A stretch of 64,000 nt of DNA, taken from the NCBI RefSeq assembly GCF_040147005.1, contig NZ_JAMSHO010000001.1, forward strand, positions 1,860,001 through 1,924,000, read 5' to 3'. The notes under the pieces were generated by a model. It made no database searches and was not told the DNA's origin. It saw only the letters and a program-made list of their open reading frames with translations. This document shows, one piece after another, positions 7,386-20,364 of this stretch (its first letter is position 1; every line of letters begins with the position of its first letter). The stretch comes from Halomonas sp. H10-9-1. GTDB taxonomy: Bacteria; Pseudomonadota; Gammaproteobacteria; Pseudomonadales; Halomonadaceae. A program made the translations under genes and the position numbers.

Positions 7386-8240
7386 TCAGCGCTCTTCGTT
7401 TTCGAGATCGGCGTCATCCTGGTCGCGTTCGGCTTCCGATGCCGGCCGCCCACCGGGATACTCGGGACGCTCGTGGAGGTAGCGCTCGGCCACGTCCACC
7501 ACGGCGATATCCAGCAGGAAGCGCCTGCCCAGCAAGGCCGGGAAATCGAGGTGGGTACGGTCGCTGAGGGTGAATTCCACCGGCTCGCGAATCGAGCCCA
7601 GGGTCATCATCAGCGTGACCACCGGGCGTGATTCCTGGCCGGTGGCCTGGATGATTCGCACCCGGCGCTCGATGGGGGCCTCGATCCATTCGTCACGCAC
7701 CGCATCCACGATCACGTCATCGTCGGCCAGGCCCAGCTTGAAACGAACCCAGTTCTCGCCGTCGCGCTCGAAGCGAGTAATCTCGCGGGCCGATAGCGAC
7801 GAGGTGTTGGCGCCGGAGTCGATGCGCGCCTTCAGGTAGGTGCCCACGTCGGGCAGGCCGATCCACTCGCTGCGGCCCAGTATCGTCTTGTTGGCCAGTC
7901 CCAGCTCGTCGGCGGCACACTCGCGCCTGACCACCACCGGCTCGGGTTCGTCGACAGCGATGTTGTCCAGCCGGACATGCACCCCGCGCAGCAAGGAACC
8001 CACTTCGTGCACGTCACCGATCAGGGCATCCTGGCGGCGCGCCACGAAGGTGATATCACTGCCTAGCCGAGACTGGTCATCGCAGCGAGCCACCAGGGTG
8101 TCTTCCAGTGCATCCATGCGCACATGGAAGTCGGCTGGCGTCAGCGGTGCAGGCGGCTCGGGCTTGTTGGTCAGGGCGCCACAGCCGGAGAGCAGGATGG
8201 CGGACGCCGCGAGAGTTGCGCTCAACAGGGGATGAGGCAT
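7386..8240 (-). CDS. retropepsin-like (RimB-type, so-called zinc protease) lipoprotein
   Basis: From ATG 8240 the 284-aa product has a lipoprotein signal, MPHPLLSATLAASAILLSGC, with lipobox LLSGC and lipidated Cys20. The catalytic-type motif is ARIDSGANTSSLSA (about residues 141-154), the D-S/T-G-A signature of retropepsin-like aspartic proteases; the family is often labelled ATP-dependent zinc protease. The segment DRTHLDFPALLGRRFLLDIAVVD is also typical. A longer frame begins at 8303 but puts 21 residues before the lipoprotein signal. It should be membrane-anchored in the periplasm. It is the first gene of the operon with the 7TM protein and the ATP-grasp ligase. The substrate is unknown. 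Confidence 0.8.
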   Translation of the reverse strand: MPHPLLSATLAASAILLSGCGALTNKPEPPAPLTPADFHVRMDALEDTLVARCDDQSRLGSDITFVARRQDALIGDVHEVGSLLRGVHVRLDNIAVDEPEPVVVRRECAADELGLANKTILGRSEWIGLPDVGTYLKARIDSGANTSSLSAREITRFERDGENWVRFKLGLADDDVIVDAVRDEWIEAPIERRVRIIQATGQESRPVVTLMMTLGSIREPVEFTLSDRTHLDFPALLGRRFLLDIAVVDVAERYLHERPEYPGGRPASEAERDQDDADLENEER

Positions 8241-8377
8241 GGGGCGGATCAATTCCTTTGAACAGTGCGTGGATAATAATGAGTCCCCAAGCAGGTTGTC
8301 CAACCCGCAGGCTTCTGGGTCATGCGGGAATGTGGGCAGCGGGCCGTCCGGACGCCATTCATCATGTGATATTTAAC

Positions 8378-8391
8378 ATAATATACATTAT
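8378..8391. promoter_or_regulatory. AT-rich near-palindrome upstream of the protease operon
   Basis: ATAATATACATTAT is a 14-bp palindrome with one mismatched pair, in an AT-rich island (about 8361-8395) about 140 bp upstream of the lipoprotein start. The island contains several TATAAT-like hexamers on the minus strand and is the probable promoter/operator region for the operon. No regulator is assigned. Confidence 0.35.
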
Positions 8392-8450
8392 GCGAATCTC
8401 TAGGTGGAAGACCCGGATGCCGGTATCAGATGGCCAGTCCGCAAACGTCG

Positions 8451-8478
8451 CGGACCCCGACATCGCTGCCGGGGTCCG
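8451..8478 (-). terminator. probable ectABC terminator
   Basis: A 9-bp perfect stem (8451-8459 with 8470-8478, CGGACCCCG and its complement) with a 10-nt loop lies 31 bp beyond the ectC stop. No clear U-tract follows, so termination may be partial. Confidence 0.55.
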
Positions 8479-8508
8479 CCGAAGATCACGATGTCTCGCC
8501 CAGCGGGC

Positions 8509-8898
8509 TCACTCGGCGGGAGCGTAGGAGCCATCCTCGCGGTGCACTTCCTTGCCGGTCAGGCCCGGGGTGAAGACGCAGGCCAGGTGCATGGTCTTGT
8601 GGGCGCGCAGCAGGTGCTCGTCATGCTGGTCGAGGATGTAGATGTCGCCCGGCTTGATCGGCCAGATCTTGCCGTCGGCCAGGGTCTCCACCTCCCCCTC
8701 GCCCTCGATGCAGTAGACCGCCTCGAAGTGGTGCTTGTAGTGGATATGGGTCTCGGTGCCCTCGAAGATCCGGGTGATATGGAAGGAGCAGTTGCCGCCA
8801 TCATCGGCCAGCGACAGGCGGGTGCTGTCCCAGTTGCCGTTCTCGGCGGTGACCAGGCGGTCGGTCTTGCGGCACTCCTCGAGATTGCGAACGATCAT
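8509..8898 (-). CDS. ectC: L-ectoine synthase EctC
   Basis: The 129-aa cupin protein closes N-gamma-acetyl-diaminobutyrate into the cyclic compatible solute ectoine. Recognisable stretches are [34 protein letters not shown] and [12 protein letters not shown] [13 protein letters not shown], matching known EctC. The metal-binding residues of the cupin barrel lie in the [12 protein letters not shown] region. An AAGGAGAT ribosome site precedes ATG 8898. It is the last gene of ectABC, 89 bp after ectB. No hydroxylase gene ectD follows. Confidence 0.97.
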   Translation of the reverse strand: MIVRNLEECRKTDRLVTAENGNWDSTRLSLADDGGNCSFHITRIFEGTETHIHYKHHFEAVYCIEGEGEVETLADGKIWPIKPGDIYILDQHDEHLLRAHKTMHLACVFTPGLTGKEVHREDGSYAPAE

Positions 8899-8987
8899 AT
8901 CTATCTCCTTGAAATTCGGTGGCGGCGCGATCGATGATCAGGATCGGCCGAGTGCTGGCGGACCGCCGGGGCGGCCCGGCCAGAGTA

Positions 8988-10915
<1,928 letters not shown>

Positions 10916-10947
10916 GGGCGGTGTTCGCTGCGGCGATGTCGGGGGGA

Positions 10948-10975
10948 ATTATACCAAGCTCCCGACAGATTTCAA
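10948..10975 (-). promoter_or_regulatory. putative ectA promoter
   Basis: On the minus strand a perfect TATAAT (10953-10948) is preceded by TTGAAA (10975-10970) with a 16-bp spacer, 33 bp or more upstream of the ectA start, within an AT-rich stretch. In Halomonas elongata ectA is known to have both housekeeping and osmotically induced promoters; I can support only the former here. Confidence 0.6.
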
Positions 10976-11107
10976 ATTTACCATTATTTATCGCGACGAA
11001 ATCCATAACAAAAAATTATGCATGCCTGCCCTGCCAGTGGATCCCGCGGTTTCACGCTAGCTCAGACCGGCGCCGTGGACCCAACGAACGCCGTGGCCTC
11101 AACGCAA

Positions 11108-11129
11108 GCGGCCACCCGAAGGTGGCCGC
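11108..11129 (-). terminator. probable gorA terminator
   Basis: On the minus strand a 9-bp stem GCGGCCACC/GGTGGCCGC closes a stable TTCG tetraloop about 42 bp after the gorA stop and is followed by a weak TTGCGTT tract. It also separates gorA from the upstream region of ectA. Confidence 0.6.
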
Positions 11130-11170
11130 CTTGTAGAAGAGTCTTGTAGGTGACCCTGTAGAAGAATGGC

Positions 11171-12550
11171 TCAGCGCCGCGTCGGCGTGCGCATGGTGAC
11201 GAACTCCTCGGCACCGGTGGGATGGATGCCCACGGTGGCATCGAAGTCGGCCTTGGTAAGGCCGGCCTTCACCGCGATGGCGATGCCCTGGATCACCTCC
11301 CCGGCCTCCTCGCCCACCATATGGGCCCCCACCACCACGTCGCTTGCGTCATCGACGATCAGCTTCATCAGACAGCGTTCGCTGCTGCCTGACAGGGTGT
11401 GCTTCATGGGGCGGAATGCGGTGCTGTAGACGCGGATCTCGCCACAGCGCTCCCGGGCCTCCTCCTCGGATAGCCCCACGGTGCCGATGTTTGGGTGGCA
11501 GAATACCGCGGTGGGGATGTTGCGGTAGTCCAGCGCGGCGGGGGGCGGGGTGGCGTCGAAATGACAGCGCACCAGGTGCATCGCCTCGGCTAGCGCCACC
11601 GGGGTCAGCTCGGGGCCGCCGATCACGTCGCCCAGGGCCAGCACCGAGGGCAGCGAGCTCTCGAAGCGCTCGTTGACCTTGATATAGCCGGCGTCATCCA
11701 GGGCCACGTCCAGGCTGTCCAGTCCCAGCCCCTCCAGGTGCGGGCGACGCCCGGTGGCGGCCAGCACCGCATCCACTTCCAGGATCTCGCCATCGGTCAG
11801 GGTCACCGCCAGGCCGCCCTCGAGGCGCTCGATGCGTTCGATGTTGGTGTCGAAGCGCAGGTCGACGCCCTTCGCCGTCATCTGGTCGCGGGCGAATTCG
11901 CGCACCTCGCGGTCGAAGCCGCGCAGGAACAGGTCGCCGCGGTAGATCAGGTGGGTATCGCTGCCCAGGCCGTTGAAGATACTGGCGAACTCCACCGCGA
12001 TATAGCCGCCGCCCAGCACCAGGAAGCGCTCGGGAAAGTGCTCCAGGTCGAACACCTCATTGGAGCTCAGGGCCAGCTCGTTGCCCGGAAACTCGGGGAT
12101 CCAGGGCCAGCCGCCCACGGCGACCAGGATCTTCGCGGCGCTGTGCACCTCGTCGCCGACTGCCACCCGGTGGGCATCGAGCACCCGGGCGCGGCCATTG
12201 ATCAGGCGTACCCCGGCGTCATCGAGCAGCCGCCCATAGATGCCGTTGAGCCGCTTGATCTCCCCCACCTTGTTGTCGCGCAGGGTCGGCCAGTCGAAGC
12301 TCGGCACCTCGGCGAGCCGCCAGCCGAACCCCTCGGCATCCTCGAAGGCGTCCTGGAAGTGGGCGGCATAGGAGTAGAGCTTCTTGGGCACGCAGCCCAC
12401 GTTGACGCAGGTGCCGCCCAGGTAGCGGTCCTCCGCCACGGCAACCCTGGCGCCGTTGGCAGCGGCGGTACGCGCGGCACGCACGCCGCCGGAGCCGGCG
12501 CCAATCACGAAGAGGTCCCAGTCGTAGGCGGTTGGTTCTAGGTCGGACAC
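11171..12550 (-). CDS. gorA: glutathione-disulfide reductase
   Basis: The 459-aa flavoprotein reduces glutathione disulfide with NADPH. It has the FAD-binding VIGAGSGG (about residues 15-22), the redox disulfide in [13 protein letters not shown] (Cys48 and Cys53), an NAD(P)-binding [13 protein letters not shown] segment, and the C-terminal interface motif HPTGAEE with the catalytic His-Glu pair. The [10 protein letters not shown] pattern distinguishes glutathione reductase from lipoamide dehydrogenase. The gene is divergent from the carbonic anhydrase gene. It fits a general thiol-redox role. Confidence 0.9.
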   Translation of the reverse strand: MSDLEPTAYDWDLFVIGAGSGGVRAARTAAANGARVAVAEDRYLGGTCVNVGCVPKKLYSYAAHFQDAFEDAEGFGWRLAEVPSFDWPTLRDNKVGEIKRLNGIYGRLLDDAGVRLINGRARVLDAHRVAVGDEVHSAAKILVAVGGWPWIPEFPGNELALSSNEVFDLEHFPERFLVLGGGYIAVEFASIFNGLGSDTHLIYRGDLFLRGFDREVREFARDQMTAKGVDLRFDTNIERIERLEGGLAVTLTDGEILEVDAVLAATGRRPHLEGLGLDSLDVALDDAGYIKVNERFESSLPSVLALGDVIGGPELTPVALAEAMHLVRCHFDATPPPAALDYRNIPTAVFCHPNIGTVGLSEEEARERCGEIRVYSTAFRPMKHTLSGSSERCLMKLIVDDASDVVVGAHMVGEEAGEVIQGIAIAVKAGLTKADFDATVGIHPTGAEEFVTMRTPTRR

Positions 12551-12735
12551 GGTGTTGCTCCTTGTCGTGGGGGCGAACCCATGGATTCATGCGACGATGA
12601 TAGCAGCGATGGTATGGCAACGGCATGGCGGCGCCGCGTCGCAGGGGTGACAGGCTGGCGTGTTGACCGCCCCGCGGGGGAGCGGTAAAAAAAGGCGCCA
12701 ATTCCCACTATGCCCACCACGCGACGAGGCCACCC

Positions 12736-13383
<648 letters not shown>

Positions 13384-13391
13384 GCACCGTC

Positions 13392-13423
13392 GCCGTCCGG
13401 CGGCCCCCTGGGAGCCGGACGGC
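13392..13423 (+). terminator. probable terminator after can
   Basis: A 10-bp perfect stem (GCCGTCCGGC at 13392-13401, complement at 13414-13423) with a 12-nt loop starts 9 bp after the can stop. The following tract is AT-rich rather than U-rich. Confidence 0.55.
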
Positions 13424-13584
13424 AGATATTCCACTTTCGTATTATTCAATACTGATTTATTCATATTGCGCATGACGCCAGTCGGAATTTCGATTGTGCT
13501 GGGCCCCGTCGGGTCTCTATGTTGAGGGCTGCAAGCCGTGTGCGGTGACCACGCACCAACAACAACCTCGAAAGGGAACCCGAC

Positions 13585-15162
13585 ATGAAGTTCAAGCGCA
13601 CCCTCCTCGCCGCCGTCGTCGGCGCCACCATGACCGGCGCGGCCCTGCTGCCCGCCACCGCCAGCGCCGAGACCACCCTGCGCATGGCCTACGATGCCGA
13701 CCCGGTCTCGCTGGATATCCATGAGCAGCTCTCCGGTGGCATCCTGCAGCTGTCGCACATGACCCACGACCCGCTGGTGCGCTGGACCCAGGACCTGGAG
13801 TTCGAGCCGCGCCTGGCCACCGCCTGGGAGCAGGTTGACGACACCACCATGCGCATGAGCCTGCGCGACGGGGTCGCGTTCCACACTGGCAACGCCTTTA
13901 CCGCCGAGGACGTGGTGTGGACCGTGGAGCGCCTCAAGCGCAGCCCCGACTTCAAGGCGATCTTCGCGCCCATCGAGAGCGTCACCGCCATCGACGACAC
14001 CACGGTGGAGTTCAAGACCGCGGAGCCCTACCCGCTGCTGCTCAACCTGGCCACCTATATCTTCCCCATGGACAGTGCCTTCTACAGCGGCACCGACGAG
14101 GATGGCGACCCCAAGGACGAGATCGTCAAGAACGGCAACTCCTTCGCCTCCGCGAACCTCTCCGGCACCGGTCCCTACACCGTGGTGGAGCATCGCAAGG
14201 GCGTGCGCATGGAGTTCGAGCGCAACCCGAACTACTGGGACAGCGAGTCGCCGGGCAACGTCGACACCATCGTGCTGACCCCGATCAGCGAGAACGCCAC
14301 TCGGGTGGCCGCCCTGCTCTCCGGTGACGTCGACTTCATCGCCCCGGTGCCGCCCAACGATCTCGATCGCGTGCGCGAGAGCGATGCCGCCGAGCTGGTG
14401 ACCATGTCCGGCACCCGCATCATTTTCTTCCATATGAACCAGGAGCGCGTCGAGGCCTTCCAGGATCCGCGCGTGCGCCAGGCCTTTGCCTATGCCATCA
14501 ACCAGGACGCCATCGCCGATCGCTTGATGAAGGGCTTCGCCACGCCGGCTGCTCAGTTCTCTCCGGAGGGCTATGCCGCTCATATCGACTCGCTGGAGCG
14601 TCGCTATGACCTGGAGAAGGCCCAGGCGCTGATGGATGAGGCGGGTTACGCCGATGGCTTCGAGATCACCATGATGGCGCCCAACAACCGCTACGTGAAC
14701 GATGCCAAGATCGCCCAGGCGGTGGCCACCATGCTGGCGCGCATCAATGTCGACGTGGATCTCAAGACCCTGCCCAAGGCGCAGTACTGGGGCGAGTATG
14801 ACGACCGCGCCGCCGACATGATGCTGATCGGCTGGCACTCCGACACCGAGGACAGCGCCAACTTCCACGAGTACCTCACCGCCTGCCCCGATGCCGACAC
14901 CGGTGCCGGCCAGTACAACGCCGGCAACTACTGCAACCCGGAGCTCGACACGCTGGTGGCCGAGGCCAACCTGGAGGTCGACCTCGAGACGCGGGCCGCG
15001 ATGCTCCAGCAGGTCGAGCAGACCCTCTACGACGAGGCCGCCTTCGTGCCCCTGCATTGGCAGGACCTGGCCTGGGCCGCGGCGCCCAGCGTCAATATCG
15101 AGCCGGTGCTCAACGTGATGAACTTCCCTTACCTCGGGGACCTGGTCATCGACGAGGAGTAG
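13585..15162 (+). CDS. dipeptide/oligopeptide ABC transporter substrate-binding protein
   Basis: The 525-aa protein begins with a Sec signal peptide (MKFKRTLLAAVVGATMTGAA, cleavage near ATASA-ET) and is a family 5 periplasmic solute-binding protein. Typical segments are SLDIHEQLSGG, LRDGVAFHTGNAFTAEDVVW and GTGPYTVVEHRKG. It delivers peptide to the permease encoded next. AAAGGGAA precedes ATG 13585. It heads an operon of transporter genes, a LysR regulator and an Xaa-Pro dipeptidase, so proline-containing di- or tripeptides are the likely ligand. The intergenic region 13424-13584 contains an AT-rich stretch that probably holds the promoter. Confidence 0.88.
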   Translation: MKFKRTLLAAVVGATMTGAALLPATASAETTLRMAYDADPVSLDIHEQLSGGILQLSHMTHDPLVRWTQDLEFEPRLATAWEQVDDTTMRMSLRDGVAFHTGNAFTAEDVVWTVERLKRSPDFKAIFAPIESVTAIDDTTVEFKTAEPYPLLLNLATYIFPMDSAFYSGTDEDGDPKDEIVKNGNSFASANLSGTGPYTVVEHRKGVRMEFERNPNYWDSESPGNVDTIVLTPISENATRVAALLSGDVDFIAPVPPNDLDRVRESDAAELVTMSGTRIIFFHMNQERVEAFQDPRVRQAFAYAINQDAIADRLMKGFATPAAQFSPEGYAAHIDSLERRYDLEKAQALMDEAGYADGFEITMMAPNNRYVNDAKIAQAVATMLARINVDVDLKTLPKAQYWGEYDDRAADMMLIGWHSDTEDSANFHEYLTACPDADTGAGQYNAGNYCNPELDTLVAEANLEVDLETRAAMLQQVEQTLYDEAAFVPLHWQDLAWAAAPSVNIEPVLNVMNFPYLGDLVIDEE

Positions 15163-15276
15163 TGACCCCGACGCCGGCGAGGGCCGGCGTCATCCCGGTC
15201 ATTCGCCACCCCAGACAACGAGCGACGCACTCCGGCCGCGGGTGCGTTGCCGCCTGTATGCCCACAGGAACCTTTC

Positions 15277-16323
15277 ATGATCGCCTTCCTGATCAAGCGC
15301 CTCTTCCATGCGCTGCTGGTGATGTTCGTCATCAGCATCATCGCCTTCTCCATCCAGGACAACCTCGGCGACCCCATCCAGCAGATGGTCGGTCAGTCGG
15401 TGCCGGAGAGCGAGCGCGAGGCCCTGCGCGAGGAGCTCGGTCTCAACGACCCCTTCCTGGCCCAGTACCTGCGCTTCGCCGGTAATGCCGTCCAGCTCGA
15501 CTTCGGCTACTCCTACATCTTCAACGAGCCGACCACCGAGGTGGTGCTGCGTCACCTGCCGGCGACCCTGGAGCTGGTGGCGGCCACCACCCTGCTGATC
15601 GTGCTGCTGTCGGTGCCCATCGGGGTCTACAGCGCCATCCGGCCGCGCGCCCTGCTGTCGCGATTCTTCATGGGGGTCTCCATCGTCGGTATCTCGATTC
15701 CGGTGTTTCTCACCGCCATCGTGCTGATCCAGCTGTTCGCCATCGGCGTGACCTGGTCGCCCTTTCCCGCGGATAGCGTCTGGGGCAGCTGGCTCAACGG
15801 CCTGATCACCACCGAAGGAGGCATGCCCGCCTACGGGCGCGGCGACCCGGTGCACGTGTTCGGTACCTGGTACACCAACTTCGCCTCCACCGAGGGGTTG
15901 ATCTACCTGGTCCTGCCGGCCATCTCCCTGGCCTCGATCATGCTGCCGCTGTTCATTCGCCTGATCCGCGCCGAGATGCTCGAGGTGCTGCAGTCTGAAT
16001 ACATCAAGTTTGCCCGCGCCAAGGGCATCCGCCTGGGCCGTATCTACTTCCTGCACGCGCTCAAGAACACCATGCTGCCGGTGATCACCGTCGGCGGGGT
16101 GCAGATCGGTACCCTGGTCGCCTACACCATTCTTACCGAGACGGTGTTCCAGTGGCCCGGCATGGGGCTGATGTTCCTCAACGCCATCAACCACTCCGAT
16201 ATCCCGCTGATCGTCACCTATCTGATGATCGTCGGCCTGATCTTCGTGGTCACCAATACGCTGGTCGACCTGATCTACGGCCTGGTCAACCCCACCGTCA
16301 AGCTGACAGGGAAACCCGCATGA
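15277..16323 (+). CDS. peptide ABC transporter permease, DppB type
   Basis: The 348-aa inner-membrane permease has six predicted helices, the N-terminal IAFLIKRLFHALLVMFVISI typical of DppB/OppB, and the cytoplasmic coupling motif EYIKFARAKGIRLGRIYFLH. ATG 15277 is chosen over an upstream in-frame ATG (15247) because the conserved N-terminus starts there and AGGAA lies 7 nt upstream. The stop overlaps the next start as ATGA, so the two permeases are translationally coupled. Confidence 0.88.
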   Translation: MIAFLIKRLFHALLVMFVISIIAFSIQDNLGDPIQQMVGQSVPESEREALREELGLNDPFLAQYLRFAGNAVQLDFGYSYIFNEPTTEVVLRHLPATLELVAATTLLIVLLSVPIGVYSAIRPRALLSRFFMGVSIVGISIPVFLTAIVLIQLFAIGVTWSPFPADSVWGSWLNGLITTEGGMPAYGRGDPVHVFGTWYTNFASTEGLIYLVLPAISLASIMLPLFIRLIRAEMLEVLQSEYIKFARAKGIRLGRIYFLHALKNTMLPVITVGGVQIGTLVAYTILTETVFQWPGMGLMFLNAINHSDIPLIVTYLMIVGLIFVVTNTLVDLIYGLVNPTVKLTGKPA

Positions 16324-17276
16324 CTACCCGGACCTCTCCCCTGCAGGCCCCGCCCCTGCCGAGCCGCTGGATGCGGCTACGCGACTCCTTCCTGCTCTAC
16401 AGCTTCAAGCGCGATCCGATCGCACAGCTTAGCCTTGCGGTGTTCATCGCCTTCGTGGCCTGCGCGGTGCTGGCGCCGTGGCTGGCGCCGATGAACCCCT
16501 ACGACCTGGCGCAGATCGACATCATGGCCTCGGAGCTGCCGCCCTTCTGGATCGACGGCAGCGACCCCGCCTACCTGATGGGCACCGACGCCCAGGGGCG
16601 CGACCTGCTCTCCACCATCCTGTATGGCGCCCGGGTATCGCTGATCATCGGCTTCGGGGCCGTGGCCCTGCAGGCGCTGCTGGGCGTGATCTTCGGCCTG
16701 CTGGCCGGCTACCTGGGCGGGCGCATCGACGCCTTCCTGATGCGCCTGGCCGATATCCAGCTCTCCTTCTCCACCCTGATGGTGGCCATCGTGGTCGGCG
16801 CCCTGGTCAAGGCGATCTTCGGCAGCGCCACCTTCAGTGCCTACGCGGTGCCGTTGCTGGTGTTGATCATCGGGCTGGCCGAATGGCCCCAGTATGCGCG
16901 TACGGTGCGTGCCTCGGTGCTGGCCGAGAAGGGCAAGGAGTACGTGGATGCCGCGCGCACCATGGGCCTGCCCAGCCGGCGCATCATGTTCCGGCACATC
17001 CTGCCCAACACCCTGTCGCCGATCTTCGTCATCTCCACGGTGCAGGTGGCCAACGCCATCATCTCCGAGGCCGCCCTCTCCTTCCTGGGGCTGGGCATGC
17101 CCGAGACCCACCCGTCGCTGGGCTCGCTGATCAAGTCGGGCTTCGACTACATCCAGTCCGGCTCGTGGTGGATCACGTTGATTCCGGGGGCCGTGCTGGT
17201 GGTGCTGGTGCTGGTGATCAACCTGCTCGGCGACTGGCTGCGCGACGTGCTCAACCCACGCCTATACAAGGGCTGA
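16320..17276 (+). CDS. peptide ABC transporter permease, DppC type
   Basis: The 318-aa protein is the second membrane subunit. It has the DppC-type N-terminal TM followed by GTDAQGRDLLSTILYGARVS and the coupling motif EYVDAARTMGLPSRRIMFRH. ATG 16320 overlaps the previous stop (ATGA). The frame is open far upstream but only this start fits the family. It forms a heterodimeric channel with the DppB-type protein. Confidence 0.88.
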   Translation: MTTRTSPLQAPPLPSRWMRLRDSFLLYSFKRDPIAQLSLAVFIAFVACAVLAPWLAPMNPYDLAQIDIMASELPPFWIDGSDPAYLMGTDAQGRDLLSTILYGARVSLIIGFGAVALQALLGVIFGLLAGYLGGRIDAFLMRLADIQLSFSTLMVAIVVGALVKAIFGSATFSAYAVPLLVLIIGLAEWPQYARTVRASVLAEKGKEYVDAARTMGLPSRRIMFRHILPNTLSPIFVISTVQVANAIISEAALSFLGLGMPETHPSLGSLIKSGFDYIQSGSWWITLIPGAVLVVLVLVINLLGDWLRDVLNPRLYKG

Positions 17277-17295
17277 TGACGCCAACGGAGTTTCC

Positions 17296-19382
<2,087 letters not shown>

Positions 19383-19434
19383 GTCCCGCAGGCATCTGGC
19401 ATACTGCCCCCTTGCAACGGCGTCGGGAGAAGAC

Positions 19435-20364
19435 ATGGAGCTGCGCTGGCTCGAGGACTTCATAGCGTTGGCACGCACGCGACATTTCTCGCGGGCCGCC
19501 GAACAGCAGAACGTCACCCAGCCAACGTTCTCGCGGCGCATCAAGCTGCTGGAGGAGGAGATGGGCACCGTGCTGGTCAACCGCCAGACGCTGCCGTTGT
19601 CGCTGACGCCGGCCGGCGAGGAGTTCCTGGAGCTGTGTCATGACGTGACCCAGCGCCTGGCGGATGGTCGCCGTCGCCTCGCCCAGCTTGCCGACCAGCA
19701 GGCCGGGCGCATCCGCCTGGCGGCCCCCCAGAGCCTGCTGCGCGACTTCCTGCCCGGCTGGCTGGGGCGCTGGGTGGTACCGCCACCGATCGTTCCCGAC
19801 CTGCGCGCCACCGGCTGGCTGGTGGACGACTTCTTCCGCGCCCTGGCACGGGACGAGTGCGACCTGGTGCTCTGCTACTGGCCCGTGGAGCCGTGCGGCA
19901 TCGAACCCGATCTCCAGGACACCCTCTCCTGCCGGCTGGCCGGCGAGTGGCTGATCCCCGTCTCGTTGGTGGAGGCGGACGGGCGTCCCCGCTTCGCGCT
20001 GGAGGGCGCCTCGCGCCTCCCGTTGATCGCCTATCACCCCCGTGGACTGACCGCTGCCGCGATCCAGGCCCACCTTGCCCGACTCGGCGACACCCCCGAT
20101 TTCAGCATCCTCAACGAGAGCATCCAGAGCAGCAATATCCGCGAGCTGGTCAGCCTGGGCTACGGCCTGGGCTGGCTGCCCGAAGCCGGCGTGCGCGGAG
20201 CGCTGGCCAGCGGCGAGCTGGTGCCGGCCGGCGGCGAGCGCTGGCAGGTGCCGGTGGAGATACGCCTGTTCCGGCGCGCCGATAACCAGCAGCCGGCGGT
20301 GACGGCTCTCTGGGATGCCCTCGTGACACCTTCCCCCACCCGCTTGAGCGGAGCGCCACCATGA
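19435..20364 (+). CDS. LysR-family regulator, HypT-like, in the peptide operon
   Basis: The 309-aa protein has the LysR winged helix at residues 1-60 (MELRWLEDFIALARTRHFSR, NVTQPTFSRRIKLLEEE). The N-terminal pattern resembles the HypT/YjiE group and the second LysR gene at 51396. GGGAGA precedes ATG 19435. It lies 52 bp after the ATPase gene in the same orientation and its stop overlaps the dipeptidase start by ATGA, so it is embedded in the operon rather than divergent, unlike most LysR genes. It probably controls this operon, with a peptide or amino acid as effector; that is inference. Confidence 0.8.
   Translation: MELRWLEDFIALARTRHFSRAAEQQNVTQPTFSRRIKLLEEEMGTVLVNRQTLPLSLTPAGEEFLELCHDVTQRLADGRRRLAQLADQQAGRIRLAAPQSLLRDFLPGWLGRWVVPPPIVPDLRATGWLVDDFFRALARDECDLVLCYWPVEPCGIEPDLQDTLSCRLAGEWLIPVSLVEADGRPRFALEGASRLPLIAYHPRGLTAAAIQAHLARLGDTPDFSILNESIQSSNIRELVSLGYGLGWLPEAGVRGALASGELVPAGGERWQVPVEIRLFRRADNQQPAVTALWDALVTPSPTRLSGAPP

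Noticed and set aside
8899..8987. sigma-54 promoter upstream of ectC, as reported for Halomonas elongata
   Set aside because: I searched the ectB-ectC gap for GG-N10-GC in a TGGCA/TTGC context and found no acceptable match.
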